Shown here: positions 8,837 through 18,635 of the stretch, in pieces
Layout of the letters: each line of letters begins with the position of its first letter
Position numbering within the stretch: position 1 is the first letter of the stretch
From: Roseovarius gaetbuli
Lineage (GTDB): Bacteria; Pseudomonadota; Alphaproteobacteria; Rhodobacterales; Rhodobacteraceae
Reading direction: 5' to 3'
Assembly: GCF_900172365.1 (NCBI RefSeq)
Contig: NZ_FWFJ01000008.1
Span: 1 to 64,000, forward strand
DNA: 64,000 nt
Translations under genes and position numbers: made by a program
Notes under the pieces: model-generated
Databases searched by the model: none
What the model was told of the DNA's origin: nothing
What the model saw: the letters and a program-made list of their open reading frames with translations, nothing else

Positions 8837-11143
8837 ATGAGTGATTTAGTCGATGACCCCAAGATGCTGCCCGAGGCCGTGCCAGAGACGCTGCGCCGCG
8901 CAATTGGCGAGCGCTATCTGACCTATGCGCTCTCGACGATCATGCACCGCGCCCTTCCCGACGCGCGCGACGGTCTCAAGCCGGTGCACCGGCGCATCCT
9001 TTTCGCGATGCGCGAGCTTCGGCTAAGCTCGACCGGGGGCTTTCGCAAATCCGCCAAGATCAGCGGCGACGTGATGGGCAACTATCACCCGCATGGCGAC
9101 GCCGCGATCTATGATGCCATGGCCCGCCTCGCCCAGGATTTCGCGGTGCGCTATCCGCTGGTCGATGGTCAGGGCAATTTCGGCAATATCGACGGCGATA
9201 ACCCCGCCGCCAGCCGCTATACCGAGGCCCGGATGACCGCCGTCGCCGAGGCGCTTCTGGACGGGCTGAACGAAAACGCGGTTGATTTTCGCGACAATTA
9301 CGACGGCACCCTGGCCGAGCCGGTCGTGCTTCCGGCGAGTTTCCCGAACCTTCTGGCCAATGGCTCAAGCGGGATCGCGGTGGGCATGGCCACCAACATC
9401 CCGCCCCATAACATCGCCGAGCTGGTCGATGCCTGCCTGCATCTGATCAAGACGCCGGATGCGCGCGACGACACGCTTCTCAACTATATCCCCGGCCCCG
9501 ATTTCCCCACCGGCGGGGTGATTGTCGAGCCGCCGGAAAACATCGCTCAGGCCTATCGCACCGGGCGCGGCTCGTTCCGGCTGCGCTGTAAATACGAGGT
9601 CGAGGATCTTGGCCGCGGCCAATGGCAGATCGTGGTTACCGAGATCCCCTATCAGGTCCAGAAATCCAAGCTGATCGAAAAGATCGCCGAGCTGATCCAG
9701 ACCCGCAAGGTGCCGATCCTCGCCGATGTGCGCGACGAAAGCGCCGATGATATCCGCCTTGTGCTTGAACCGCGCTCCAAGAATGTCGAGCCCGAGGTTC
9801 TGATGGGGATGATGTATCGCAACTCTGATCTAGAGCTGCGGTTTTCGCTCAACATGAACGTGCTGATCGACGGGGTCACGCCCAAGGTCTGTAGCCTCAA
9901 GGAGGTGCTGCGCGCCTTCCTCGATTTCCGCCAAGAGGTTCTGATCCGGCGGTCGCATCACCGGATGGAAAAGATCGACCACCGGCTTGAGGTGCTTGAA
10001 GGGCTGATCGTCGCCTTTCTCAATCTCGACCGGGTGATCGACATCATCCGCTATGACGATGATCCCAAGGCCGCCCTCAAGCGCGAGGATTGGGGCCGGA
10101 CGTTCGTGCGCGCCACGTCCGAGGCCGATTATGTCTCGCCTCCCATGGGCGGCGAAGACGGGCTCACTGAAATTCAGACCGAAGCGATCCTCAACATGCG
10201 CCTGCGCAGCCTGCGTCGGCTCGAAGAGATGGAACTCAAGCGCGAGCGTGACGCGCTGATGGCCGAGCGCGCCGGGCTTGAAGACCTGCTTGACGACGCG
10301 GCCCTGCAATGGGCGGCGATTTCAGACCAGCTTCGCGAGGCCAAGAAAACCTTTGGCAAGGATCACGTCTGGGGCGCGCGCCGCACCCGCTTTGCCGAGG
10401 TCGGCGAAGTCGAAGAGGTGCCGCTTGAGGCGATGATCGACCGCGAGCCGATCACCGTGGTCTGTAGCGAAATGGGCTGGATCCGCGCGCTGACCGGCCA
10501 TATCGACCTCAACCGCGAGCTCAAGTTCAAGGATGGCGACGCGCCGCGTTTCATGTTCCACGCCGAAACCACCGACCGGCTTTTGGTGTTCGGCTCGAAC
10601 GGGCGGTTTTACACGCTGAGCGCCTCTAACCTGCCCGGCGGGCGCGGCATGGGCGAACCGCTTCGCCTGATCGTCGACCTGCCCAACGAGGCGGCGATTG
10701 TCGATCTGTTCATCCATAAACCGGGGCGCAAGATGCTTGTCGCGTCAAGCGCCGGCGATGGGTTTATCGTGCCCGAAGACGATGTCCTGGCCCAGACCCG
10801 CAGCGGCAAACAGGTGCTCAACGTGCGCGGCGATATCCGCGCGCAGGTCTGTCATCCCGTGACAGGTGATCACGTGGCCTGTGTTGGCGAAAACCGCAAG
10901 GTGCTGGTCTTTGCGCTTGATGAATTGCCCGAACTTGGCCGCGGCAAGGGCGTGCGCTTGCAGAAATACAAGGATGGCGGGCTTAGCGATGCCACCACCT
11001 TTACGCTGGCCGATGGGCTAAGCTGGCTTGATCCGGCCGGGCGCACCCGCACCGAAACCGATCTGACCGAATGGATGGGCAAGCGCGCCGGGTCTGGCCG
11101 CATGGCGCCGCGTGGCTTTCCGCGCGACAACCGCTTTACCTAA
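8837..11143 (+). CDS. parC: DNA topoisomerase IV subunit A
   Basis: Type IIA topoisomerase breakage-reunion subunit, needed to decatenate chromosomes. The 768-residue protein has the conserved start YLTYALSTIMHRALPDARDG, PVHRRILFAM, GNYHPHGDAAIYDAM and the active-site Tyr128 in AASRYTEARMT; the C-terminal beta-pinwheel is present. I set the start at 8837 (MSDLVDD), although the frame is open to 8714, because the upstream 40 codons look non-coding and the conserved region begins soon after. parE is not in the window. Convergent with the acyltransferase gene. Confidence 0.96.
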   Translation: MSDLVDDPKMLPEAVPETLRRAIGERYLTYALSTIMHRALPDARDGLKPVHRRILFAMRELRLSSTGGFRKSAKISGDVMGNYHPHGDAAIYDAMARLAQDFAVRYPLVDGQGNFGNIDGDNPAASRYTEARMTAVAEALLDGLNENAVDFRDNYDGTLAEPVVLPASFPNLLANGSSGIAVGMATNIPPHNIAELVDACLHLIKTPDARDDTLLNYIPGPDFPTGGVIVEPPENIAQAYRTGRGSFRLRCKYEVEDLGRGQWQIVVTEIPYQVQKSKLIEKIAELIQTRKVPILADVRDESADDIRLVLEPRSKNVEPEVLMGMMYRNSDLELRFSLNMNVLIDGVTPKVCSLKEVLRAFLDFRQEVLIRRSHHRMEKIDHRLEVLEGLIVAFLNLDRVIDIIRYDDDPKAALKREDWGRTFVRATSEADYVSPPMGGEDGLTEIQTEAILNMRLRSLRRLEEMELKRERDALMAERAGLEDLLDDAALQWAAISDQLREAKKTFGKDHVWGARRTRFAEVGEVEEVPLEAMIDREPITVVCSEMGWIRALTGHIDLNRELKFKDGDAPRFMFHAETTDRLLVFGSNGRFYTLSASNLPGGRGMGEPLRLIVDLPNEAAIVDLFIHKPGRKMLVASSAGDGFIVPEDDVLAQTRSGKQVLNVRGDIRAQVCHPVTGDHVACVGENRKVLVFALDELPELGRGKGVRLQKYKDGGLSDATTFTLADGLSWLDPAGRTRTETDLTEWMGKRAGSGRMAPRGFPRDNRFT

Positions 11144-11161
11144 ATCGAACGGGGCGCGGGT

Positions 11162-12040
11162 TTAGTCGCCCAGCGACAGGGTATGCTCGCGCAGCCATTC
11201 CATGAAACCGCGCGGATCGCTTTCAAGCATCTTCATGCGCTCATCGCTGATCGGGGCGCCGACAACCGGCTTTTGCGGCCGGTTACAGCTATGCACCACC
11301 TCATGCAGCAACAGCCCCTGGCGCAGGGTTGACGAAATCTGGTTCGCCATCTGATACCAGCGCGAGTTCGAGCCGGGAAAGAAGATCGGCACCACGGTCG
11401 CCCCCGACCGGCGGATCATCTGCGCGGTGAAAACGTTCCATTCCCGCTCGACGGCAGGGCCGAACATCGTGTCGCTAGAGGCCACGACGCCCGAAGGAAA
11501 GACGCTGATCAGCCCGCCCTCTTTCAGGTGGGCCATGGAATTGGCACGCATCTCGACCGATTTGCGCTGTGCGTCGGGTTCATGCGGGAAGGGCACCGAG
11601 ATCATGTAAGAGGCCGCAACCTCGTCAATCCCGGTCAAGAGCGCGCGCGTCAGGATCTTGTAATCGCTGCGCCGCCGCCCGATCAGATCGGCCAGGATCA
11701 TCCCGTCGACAAGACCATGCGGATGGTTTGCCACCACCACGACCGGCCCCTCAAGCGGGATATGCGCAATCTCTTCATCGGGGGTCAAAAGCGGGATGCC
11801 CATGGTATCCAGCGCCGCGCGCCAGAATGCCTGGCCGGTGGGCGCACCGCGCTTTTCGAATTTGCGGATCATGCCGACAATCGCCAGCTTGCCCGTCACC
11901 CACTCCATCGTGCGGATGATGGCAGAGGTCACCTTGCTGTCAAAACTATTGGCATAGGTCAGACTACGACGGTCATATTTGGTGAATAGGACCGTTTCGC
12001 CGGACTGATCGCCGGGCTCGTTCTGCGCCTTGATGCTCAA
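11162..12040 (-). CDS. Lysophospholipid acyltransferase-family protein
   Basis: The PlsC-type catalytic motif appears as ANHPHGLVDGM, corresponding to HxxxxD (here H-P-H-G-L-V-D), with a second motif VFPSGVV near the middle. The enzyme probably acylates a glycerophospholipid or a related lipid at the inner membrane; there is no clear transmembrane helix. The frame is open to an ATG at 12178, but that start would overlap the HPr gene by 89 bases. The best candidate is a TTG at 12040, preceded by AGGGACGGAG, giving 292 residues. It is the last gene of the PTS cluster. Confidence 0.8.
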   Translation of the reverse strand: MSIKAQNEPGDQSGETVLFTKYDRRSLTYANSFDSKVTSAIIRTMEWVTGKLAIVGMIRKFEKRGAPTGQAFWRAALDTMGIPLLTPDEEIAHIPLEGPVVVVANHPHGLVDGMILADLIGRRRSDYKILTRALLTGIDEVAASYMISVPFPHEPDAQRKSVEMRANSMAHLKEGGLISVFPSGVVASSDTMFGPAVEREWNVFTAQMIRRSGATVVPIFFPGSNSRWYQMANQISSTLRQGLLLHEVVHSCNRPQKPVVGAPISDERMKMLESDPRGFMEWLREHTLSLGD

Positions 12041-12089
12041 ATGCTCCGTCCCTGTTTCGCTTCTGTCACCGGCATGGGTGTCCGCGCCG

Positions 12090-12368
12090 TCACATATCCT
12101 CGCCAAAGCGGTCTGCCACCAGTGCCGCCACCGCATCCGCAAGCGGCTCGGCATCCGGGCCCGCGATTTCGACGTCAATAGTGCTTCCTTTGGCTGCTGC
12201 CAACATCAAAAGCCCCATGATGCTATCGCCAGAGGCGGATTGACCGTTGTTCGAGACCTCTGCAACCGCATCAAACCCTTCAACCACCTCAACCAGCTTG
12301 GCCGCCGCGCGGGCATGAAGCCCCTTCTCGTTCACGATCTTAAGCTGCCGGGTTACCTTGTCTGTCAT
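12090..12368 (-). CDS. HPr-family phosphocarrier protein
   Basis: The 92-residue HPr has the phosphorylatable His18 in GLHARAAAKLVEV and the regulatory Ser49 in GDSIMGLLML, the site that HPr kinase/phosphorylase would modify. It is part of the nitrogen-related phosphotransfer branch of alphaproteobacteria, with EIIA next door and hprK three genes upstream. No sugar permease (EIIB/EIIC) is nearby, so its role is regulatory rather than sugar uptake. It starts 12 bases after the EIIA gene ends. Confidence 0.95.
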   Translation of the reverse strand: MTDKVTRQLKIVNEKGLHARAAAKLVEVVEGFDAVAEVSNNGQSASGDSIMGLLMLAAAKGSTIDVEIAGPDAEPLADAVAALVADRFGEDM

Positions 12369-12380
12369 AATATTACTTTC

Positions 12381-12773
12381 TCAGTCAGCCGACACATTGT
12401 GGCTATCTATATACTTGCGCCCCGCTTCAAGCGCCGCGCGCACCGCGTCGGGTACACTCATCTGACGGCTTTTGGCCAGCTTGATCAACATTGGAAGATT
12501 GGCCCCGTAAAGAATACGGCGATTGTCCGGCTGGCACGCCCGAAGCGACAAATTCGACGGCGAGCCGCCAAAGATGTCGGTCACGATGACCACCCCGTCA
12601 CCGCTATCGACCGCATCCGCCGCCGCACAGATTTCATCCTGTTTCAGCGCGCGGTCATGATCCCCCTCGATCATGATGGCCACAATACCGGTTTGGGCGC
12701 CCACCACGTGTTCGACCGCCTTGAGATATTCACGGGCAAGCCCGCCATGTGCCACGATCACGATGCCGATCAA
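12381..12773 (-). CDS. PTS EIIA component, mannose/fructose type
   Basis: Stand-alone EIIA(Man) domain of 130 residues. The phospho-accepting His9 lies in IGIVIVAHGGLAREYL, followed by the GVVIVTDIFGGSPSN signature. It accepts phosphate from HPr; lacking EIIB/C partners it is thought to be a regulatory sink, and in related bacteria it interacts with ChvG/ChvI-type or other regulators. No ATG lies at the correct place: I assign a TTG at 12773, ten bases after an AAGGAG site embedded in the end of rapZ. The ATG at 12830 would lie inside rapZ. Confidence 0.92.
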   Translation of the reverse strand: MIGIVIVAHGGLAREYLKAVEHVVGAQTGIVAIMIEGDHDRALKQDEICAAADAVDSGDGVVIVTDIFGGSPSNLSLRACQPDNRRILYGANLPMLIKLAKSRQMSVPDAVRAALEAGRKYIDSHNVSAD

Positions 12774-12780
12774 GACAGCC

Positions 12781-13716
12781 CTACTCCTTCGATTGCCCGC
12801 CGGACTCGCCGGGAAGACCGCGACGTTCAAGCTCGCGATGCCTTATTGACACTTGCCAGCCGTCCTCTGCAAGGCTTTGCGCAAAAGTTTCTGCCATGCA
12901 CACGCTTCGATGCTGTCCGCCGGTACAGCCAAACCCGATCGACAGATAGGCCTTGCCCTCGGCCTCATAGGCCGGAAGCAAGAGGTGCACCAGATCCCCT
13001 GTCCGGGCGCAAAACGCTTCAAACCGCTCGTCCTTGCGCACATATTCGGCCACCTTGTTCGAGCGGCCGTCAAGCCCGCGCAAGGTCGGCTCCCAATACG
13101 GGTTTTGCAAAAACCGGCAGTCAAGCACCATGTCAAGACCGCGCGGCAGGCCGCGTTTATAGGAAAACGAATGCACCGAAACCGCAAGCCGCGCCGCGCC
13201 CTTCGGGGCAAACCAGCGTTCAAGGTCGGCGCGCAGATCATGCGGTGACATCTCGGATGTATCGATCAGAATATCCGCCCGCGCCCGCACCGGCCCCAAC
13301 AGGTCGAACTCGCGCGCGATTCCCATTCCGGGGCTCTCGGCTGGCGCAAGCGGATGGCGGCGCCGGGTCTCTGAAAACCTCCGGAACAGAACATCCGCGC
13401 TGCAATCAAGGTAGAGCACCCGCAAGGGCACGCCCGCGCGCCAGTCGCTTCGGTCAATCACCTCGATCAGGGCCGCCGTCGAGAAATCGCGATTGCGCAC
13501 ATCGACTCCAAGCGCCATCGGCTTTTCGGGCGCGCGCCCGTCAAGCAAGCGTGGCAAAAGCGACAGCGGCAGGTTATCAATCGCCTCATATCCCATATCT
13601 TCCAGCACACGGATCGCCGTCGTGCGCCCCGCGCCCGACGGGCCGGTGACCAGCACAAGCCGGTTGGCCGACATATCGGGAGTCGCAAGATCGGGCTCAA
13701 TTGCGCCGCCGGGCAT
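12781..13716 (-). CDS. rapZ: RNase adapter protein RapZ
   Basis: P-loop protein of 311 residues. The Walker A is [12 protein letters not shown] near residue 23, followed by [12 protein letters not shown]; the C-terminal domain has the conserved [16 protein letters not shown]. In E. coli RapZ directs RNase E to a small RNA controlling glucosamine-6-phosphate synthase and binds the hexosamine; in alphaproteobacteria it is nearly always between hprK and the EIIA gene, as here. ATG at 13716 follows AGGAGACGCG. Its end supplies the ribosome-binding site of the EIIA gene. Confidence 0.95.
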   Translation of the reverse strand: MPGGAIEPDLATPDMSANRLVLVTGPSGAGRTTAIRVLEDMGYEAIDNLPLSLLPRLLDGRAPEKPMALGVDVRNRDFSTAALIEVIDRSDWRAGVPLRVLYLDCSADVLFRRFSETRRRHPLAPAESPGMGIAREFDLLGPVRARADILIDTSEMSPHDLRADLERWFAPKGAARLAVSVHSFSYKRGLPRGLDMVLDCRFLQNPYWEPTLRGLDGRSNKVAEYVRKDERFEAFCARTGDLVHLLLPAYEAEGKAYLSIGFGCTGGQHRSVCMAETFAQSLAEDGWQVSIRHRELERRGLPGESGGQSKE

Positions 13717-13727
13717 TCGCGTCTCCT

Positions 13728-14165
13728 TCAGGCCAAGTTACCGTGTTTCAGATAGAGAAGTAGTGCTGCGGGAAAGTGAGGAAAAGCGGATTTTCGCACA
13801 ATGGGAATATCCAGACCCAAAATCACCTCCTGCCGCAGGGGCGGCAGTCGCTCGGCCTCATCGTGGTCCATGTCAACGATCACCGCCAGCGGCTGCGCCG
13901 TGACCGACGGCAGATGCAAGATACCCATGCCACGCGCCTCGATCTGGCCGACTATGGTTTCTGGTGAGGCGGCCAGAACCTGCGCGCCCTCGCGCCAAAG
14001 GCGGGTTTGGTCATCCGCGACAAGATCTGCGCCAAGCGCCAGAAGCTGCAGCGCAAGCCCGGATTTACCCCGTCCCGCCGCCCCCCGGATAAGGACCGCG
14101 CGGCCTGAATGGACCACGCAGGTGGCATGCACGATGATCTCGGAGGGGTCTGTCGTGTCGCTCAC
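13728..14165 (-). CDS. hprK: HPr kinase/phosphorylase, short alphaproteobacterial form
   Basis: Contains only the catalytic C-terminal domain of HprK: Walker A GAAGRGKS at 28-35, then [13 protein letters not shown]. The N-terminal domain of the Firmicute enzyme is absent, as usual in this group. It phosphorylates or dephosphorylates the regulatory Ser of HPr. The start is a GTG at 14165; the first ATG in frame (14228) would lie inside chvG. chvG ends 4 bases upstream, so expression is probably coupled to the sensor kinase. Product 145 residues. Confidence 0.92.
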   Translation of the reverse strand: MSDTTDPSEIIVHATCVVHSGRAVLIRGAAGRGKSGLALQLLALGADLVADDQTRLWREGAQVLAASPETIVGQIEARGMGILHLPSVTAQPLAVIVDMDHDEAERLPPLRQEVILGLDIPIVRKSAFPHFPAALLLYLKHGNLA

Positions 14166-14169
14166 CGGA

Positions 14170-15882
14170 TCAGACCGGCAAACCCACGACGAAACGTGCG
14201 CCAAGCGGCTCGGATGTGGCATCGGCATGGGTCGGGCGGATATTCTCGGCCCAGATCACACCATCATGCGCCTCGACGATCTGCTTGGAAATCGCAAGGC
14301 CGAGGCCGGAATTATTGCCGAAATCACCCTCGGGGCGTTCCGAATAGAACCTCTGAAACACCTTCTCAAGCGCCTGATCGGGGATGCCGGGGCCGGTGTC
14401 TTCAACCACCACAAGCACCCGGTTGGCCCGGCGCCGCGCCCAAAGCCGGATCGCATCGCCCTCTTCACAAAAGCTGATCGCGTTGGTGATCAGGTTGACA
14501 AAGACCTGTGCCAGACGCGCCTCAAGCCCGGTGATGACGATTGGCTGATTTGGGAAATCCGCTATGAACTCGATGCCCTTCTTGTCGGCCTCTTCGCCAA
14601 GATACTGGCCAAGATTTCGCAGCATATGCAGCAGATCGAAGGATTCCTGCTCTTCTTTCACCAGTTCGCTATCAAGCCGCGAGGCGTTGGAAATGTCGCT
14701 GACAAGGCGGTCAAGGCGGCGCACGTCATGTTCGATCACCTCCAAAAGGCGCTCGCGCTGATCGTCACGCTTGGCGATCCGCATCGTGCCCACGGCCGAG
14801 CGCAGGCTGGCCAGCGGGTTCTTGATCTCATGCGCCACATCGGCTGCGAATTGCTCGTTCCCGTCAATCCGGTGATAGAGCGCAGACACCATGCCGCGCA
14901 AAGCCCCGGACAGCCGCCCGATTTCATCCGGGCGGGCGGTCAGATCGGGGATGCGAATGCGCCCTTTGGGGCCATTGCCGCGGTTACGTTCGCGCCCGAT
15001 TTCCGCCGCCATCGCCAGGTCGGCAAGCGGATTGGAAATGGTAGAGGCAAGGATAAGGCTAAGCCCGACCGACACCAGCGTCGCGATCAGGAACATCTGC
15101 AGCACGCGCTCGCGCTCGGCGCGCGCCAGTTTGTCAATCTCTCCGGTGGCATTGGCAAGCGCCACAACCGCAACCGGCTCCCCCAACTGCATCACGGGGG
15201 CCGCAACCGACAAGACCGTGCCAAGCACCGTCTCACCAGTTTGCACCTGCACGCCGCCATTCACCGCCAGATCGACCATGTCGCGCGCCAAATCTTCAAC
15301 CGAGCGCTGACGACCGTCGCGCTCTGCGCCGGAAAACGGCGCCGAAAGACGATCCCAGACCCGGCTCAGAAAGTCGGTCATCGGCGTCGCGGGCAGATCG
15401 CGCGCCGCCCCGAGCCGCGCCGATGTACCAACCTTGTGACCCGCCAAAACGCCCGTGCGGTCAAAAATGTACACCTCGGTACCCGCATGAATGCTGAGCC
15501 GCGACAGCGTGTCTTCGATATCAAGACCGTCACCGCTCATCAGGCTCACAGGCGCACCGGCAGGCAGGCGCGCCTCGACCACATCGGCGATAAGGGCGGT
15601 CTGCCCGATCAGGCTATCGGCGCGTTGCAGCGCCAGATTGTCATGCGAAGAATTGAGATAGAGAATCCCGACCACCAGCACATTGAGGGCGATCAGGTTG
15701 AATGTGATAATCTTGCGCGTCAGCGAAGATTCACGAAACGAGAACCACCCCCGCTGCGCACGGCGCGCAGTGAGTTCGGTTTCGTCCACCCGATCGGGTG
15801 CAACGAAATCATCCCCAAGGACAACGTCGTTATCCTGACGCCGCGCCATATTGCGCATCTCTATCCCTTCGGCGAGAGCCAT
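14170..15882 (-). CDS. chvG: Sensor histidine kinase ChvG (ExoS family)
   Basis: Inner-membrane kinase of 570 residues. It has a cytoplasmic N-terminus, TM1 at about 57-77, a periplasmic sensing region, TM2 at about 262-282, HAMP, the dimerisation/phosphoacceptor helix with His351 in VAHEIKNPLAS, and the ATPase domain with DTGPGIP and GLGLAISKQI. In rhizobia ChvG/ExoS responds to acid and envelope stress and controls exopolysaccharide, metabolism and pckA. Its start overlaps the end of chvI by one base. Downstream are hprK and the PTS genes, connecting envelope signalling with PTS regulation. Confidence 0.96.
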   Translation of the reverse strand: MALAEGIEMRNMARRQDNDVVLGDDFVAPDRVDETELTARRAQRGWFSFRESSLTRKIITFNLIALNVLVVGILYLNSSHDNLALQRADSLIGQTALIADVVEARLPAGAPVSLMSGDGLDIEDTLSRLSIHAGTEVYIFDRTGVLAGHKVGTSARLGAARDLPATPMTDFLSRVWDRLSAPFSGAERDGRQRSVEDLARDMVDLAVNGGVQVQTGETVLGTVLSVAAPVMQLGEPVAVVALANATGEIDKLARAERERVLQMFLIATLVSVGLSLILASTISNPLADLAMAAEIGRERNRGNGPKGRIRIPDLTARPDEIGRLSGALRGMVSALYHRIDGNEQFAADVAHEIKNPLASLRSAVGTMRIAKRDDQRERLLEVIEHDVRRLDRLVSDISNASRLDSELVKEEQESFDLLHMLRNLGQYLGEEADKKGIEFIADFPNQPIVITGLEARLAQVFVNLITNAISFCEEGDAIRLWARRRANRVLVVVEDTGPGIPDQALEKVFQRFYSERPEGDFGNNSGLGLAISKQIVEAHDGVIWAENIRPTHADATSEPLGARFVVGLPV

Positions 15883-16583
15883 TATTCTTCGTTGTACCTG
15901 TACCCGATACCATAAAGCGTTTCGATCGCAGAGAATTCAGGATCGGCCATCCGCAATTTCTTGCGCAGACGCTTGATGTGGCTGTCGATGGTGCGGTCAT
16001 CCACGTAGACCTGATCGTCATAGGCCACATCCATCAGCTGATCGCGGCTTTTGACAAAACCGGGGCGCTGCGCGAGCGCCTGCAACAGCAAGAATTCGGT
16101 CACGGTCAGCGACACGTCCTGGCCTTTCCAGCTGACCGAGTGGCGCAGCGGATCCATCCGCAGCTCGCCACGCTCGATCACCTTGGTTTCTTCGGTATCG
16201 GCAACCACGTCGCCATTGTTGGCATCCTGACGACGCAACAGCGCGCGAATGCGCTCGACCAAAAGACGCTGCGAGAACGGCTTTTTGACATAATCGTCCG
16301 CCCCCATGCGCAGTCCGAGCACCTCGTCGATTTCATCGTCTTTCGAGGTGAGAAAGATCACCGGCATCTGCGATTTCTGGCGCAGACGCTGCAACAGGTC
16401 CATGCCATCCATGCGCGGCATCTTGATGTCCAGCACCGCCATATCCGGCAATTTCTTGCTGAAGGCATCAAACGCCTGCTGGCCATCGTTATAGGTTTCA
16501 ACCTCAAAGCCTTCGGCCTCGAGCGTCATTGATACGGATGTCAGAATATTCCTGTCATCGTCCACAAGGGCGATTTTCGACAT
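15882..16583 (-). CDS. chvI: Response regulator ChvI
   Basis: OmpR/PhoB-family regulator of 233 residues. The receiver domain has acidic residues at D8-D10, phosphoacceptor Asp52 in [11 protein letters not shown], Thr in FLTSKD and Lys in YVKKPF; the winged-helix DNA-binding domain occupies about 140-230. It is the cognate regulator of ChvG, one base overlapping. It heads the cluster chvI-chvG-hprK-rapZ-EIIA-HPr and is divergent from pckA, so the shared spacer may hold ChvI sites. Confidence 0.96.
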   Translation of the reverse strand: MSKIALVDDDRNILTSVSMTLEAEGFEVETYNDGQQAFDAFSKKLPDMAVLDIKMPRMDGMDLLQRLRQKSQMPVIFLTSKDDEIDEVLGLRMGADDYVKKPFSQRLLVERIRALLRRQDANNGDVVADTEETKVIERGELRMDPLRHSVSWKGQDVSLTVTEFLLLQALAQRPGFVKSRDQLMDVAYDDQVYVDDRTIDSHIKRLRKKLRMADPEFSAIETLYGIGYRYNEE

Positions 16584-16948
16584 AGATTTGTTCCTTATAC
16601 TGCTCAGATTACCTGCTTTTTTCGGCTACTATGCTCTGGTTTGGCGCATCCAATCAATCCAAATCTGCGAATCAGCCCCTAAGCGACGCCCCATTGACGC
16701 AAATAAATCTTAGGAATGGCTAAATTGACTCACTTTTCCCGCTCACCGCGATTACCGTTTTCGCTAACAGCCGCTTGGTTGCGCTAACTTGCGCTTGGTT
16801 GCGCTAACTGCGCCAAAGCGTCCTGTTATTTTACAGAAGCGTCATGTTAAGAGGCGCTTAGCCGGGCACAGTGCCCGACCGGCGCCGCCAGCCGGCGCCC
16901 CAAAAGAGCCCGCATCGCGCGGACATGGCTAAACAGGAGCTTGGCAAC
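16584..16948. promoter_or_regulatory. Divergent chvI / pckA control region with 20-bp tandem repeat
   Basis: This 365-bp spacer contains no gene. The chvI side is AT-rich (16610-16735), unlike the surrounding DNA. At 16772-16791 and 16792-16811 a 20-bp unit is repeated head to tail, 18 of 20 bases identical (core CGCTTGGTTGCGCTAACT). A related TTCGCTAACAGC lies just before, and GGAG at 16936-16939 precedes the pckA start. Direct repeats like this may bind ChvI or another regulator of gluconeogenesis; that is inference. Confidence 0.5.
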
Positions 16949-18547
16949 ATGACATTCGGACGGGTAAACCCGCAATTCCAGCTTGAAGATCAAGGGATCA
17001 CAGGCTTGGGAAATGTCTACTACAACCTGATTGAACCCGCGCTGATCGAGGCCGCCCTGAAAAAGGGTGAGGGCACTTTGGGCAAGGGTGGCGCATTTTT
17101 GGTCACAACCGGAAAATTCACCGGCCGCTCGCCGAAAGACAAACACATCGTCAAAACCGATAGCGTTGCCGACACCATCTGGTGGGAAAACAACGCCGAA
17201 ATGTCGCCCGAGGGCTTTGACGCCCTCTATACCGACATGCTGGCCTATATGAAGGGTGGCGATTACTACGTTCAGGATCTGGTTGGTGGCGCCGATCCGG
17301 CCCATGCGATCAACGTGCGCATGATCAGCGAGCTGGCCTGGCACAGCCTGTTCAACCGCACCATGCTGCGCCGCCCCGAGCGCGACATGCTGGATCATTT
17401 CACCGCTGATTTCACCCTGATCAACTGCCCCGGCTTCAAGGCAGAACCGGCCAAGCATGGCTGTCGGTCGGACACCGTGATCGCGATGAACTTCGATCGC
17501 AAGCTGATCCTGGTCGGCAATACTGAATATGCCGGTGAGAACAAGAAATCGATCTTCTCGCTGCTCAACTACCTGCTGCCGGAAAAAGGCATCATGCCGA
17601 TGCATTGCTCGGCCAACCACGCCGAGGGCAACCCGGTCGACACGGCCGTATTCTTTGGCCTCTCGGGCACCGGCAAGACCACGCTTTCGGCCGATCCGGC
17701 GCGCACGCTTATCGGCGATGACGAGCATGGCTGGTCCGATCGCGGCACCTTCAACTTCGAGGGCGGGTGCTATGCCAAGACCATCAACCTCAACCCCGAT
17801 GCAGAGCCGGAAATCTACGCGACGACCACCAAGTTCGGCACCGTCATCGAGAACATGGTGTTTGATCCGCAAACGCTTGATCTCGATTTCGAAGACGATT
17901 CCCTGACGGCGAACATGCGCTGCGCCTATCCGCTGCACTATATCTCGAACGCCTCCGAGACCGCGCTTGGCGGCCATCCCAAGAACATCATCATGCTGAC
18001 CTGTGACGCCTTTGGCGTGCTGCCGCCGATCTCGCGGCTGACACCGGCGCAGGCGATGTATCACTTCCTGTCGGGCTTTACCTCGAAGGTGGCCGGAACC
18101 GAGCGCGGCGTGACCGAGCCGGAGCCGACCTTTTCGACCTGCTTTGGTGCGCCCTTCATGCCGCGCCGCCCCGAGGCCTATGGCAACCTGCTGAAAGCCA
18201 AGATCGCCAAGCATGGCGCGACCTGCTGGCTGGTCAACACCGGCTGGACCGGCGGCGCCTATGGCACCGGATCGCGGATGCCGATCAAGGCAACCCGCGC
18301 GCTTTTGACCGCCGCCCTCGATGGCTCGCTGAACGAGGTTGAATTCCGCAAGGATGAGAACTTTGGCTTTGACGTGCCCGTGGCCGTGCCAGGCGTCGCC
18401 GAGGTCCTGCTTGATCCGCGCCGCACCTGGTGCGACCCCGAGGCCTACGATGCGCAGGCGGCCAAGCTTGTCGAGATGTTCGCCGACAATTTCGCGCAGT
18501 ACCTGCCCTACATCGACGACGACGTCAAAGCCGCCGCAATCGGCTAA
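16949..18547 (+). CDS. pckA: Phosphoenolpyruvate carboxykinase (ATP)
   Basis: Converts oxaloacetate and ATP to phosphoenolpyruvate, the first committed step of gluconeogenesis. The 532-residue protein has [12 protein letters not shown], the kinase-1 P-loop GLSGTGKTT at 237-245, the GDDEHGWSD metal-binding segment just after, and the C-terminal [15 protein letters not shown]. The start at 16949 ([13 protein letters not shown]) has AGGAG at a good distance; the frame is open to 16871 but family members begin at MTFGR. It is divergent from chvI, as in many alphaproteobacteria where ChvI affects pckA. Confidence 0.97.
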   Translation: MTFGRVNPQFQLEDQGITGLGNVYYNLIEPALIEAALKKGEGTLGKGGAFLVTTGKFTGRSPKDKHIVKTDSVADTIWWENNAEMSPEGFDALYTDMLAYMKGGDYYVQDLVGGADPAHAINVRMISELAWHSLFNRTMLRRPERDMLDHFTADFTLINCPGFKAEPAKHGCRSDTVIAMNFDRKLILVGNTEYAGENKKSIFSLLNYLLPEKGIMPMHCSANHAEGNPVDTAVFFGLSGTGKTTLSADPARTLIGDDEHGWSDRGTFNFEGGCYAKTINLNPDAEPEIYATTTKFGTVIENMVFDPQTLDLDFEDDSLTANMRCAYPLHYISNASETALGGHPKNIIMLTCDAFGVLPPISRLTPAQAMYHFLSGFTSKVAGTERGVTEPEPTFSTCFGAPFMPRRPEAYGNLLKAKIAKHGATCWLVNTGWTGGAYGTGSRMPIKATRALLTAALDGSLNEVEFRKDENFGFDVPVAVPGVAEVLLDPRRTWCDPEAYDAQAAKLVEMFADNFAQYLPYIDDDVKAAAIG

Positions 18548-18593
18548 CCCGCGTCACGGGCGTGGGTTTCACCCACCCTACGCACCCAACAAG

Positions 18594-18621
18594 CGCCCCG
18601 GCCCGACGGCTGGGGCGTTTT
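18594..18621 (+). terminator. Rho-independent terminator of pckA
   Basis: A 10-bp stem (CGCCCCGGCC at 18594-18603 with GGCTGGGGCG at 18608-18617, one G-U pair) with a four-base loop is followed by TTTT. It lies 50 bases past the pckA stop. A smaller hairpin, GTGGGT-TTC-ACCCAC at 18562-18576, lies between. Confidence 0.85.
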
Positions 18622-18635
18622 GCGTTCTCGCGCCG

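Noticed and set aside
12041-12178. ATG start of the acyltransferase at 12178
   Set aside because: Would overlap the HPr gene by 89 bases and add a non-conserved Arg-rich start; TTG at 12040 is better placed.
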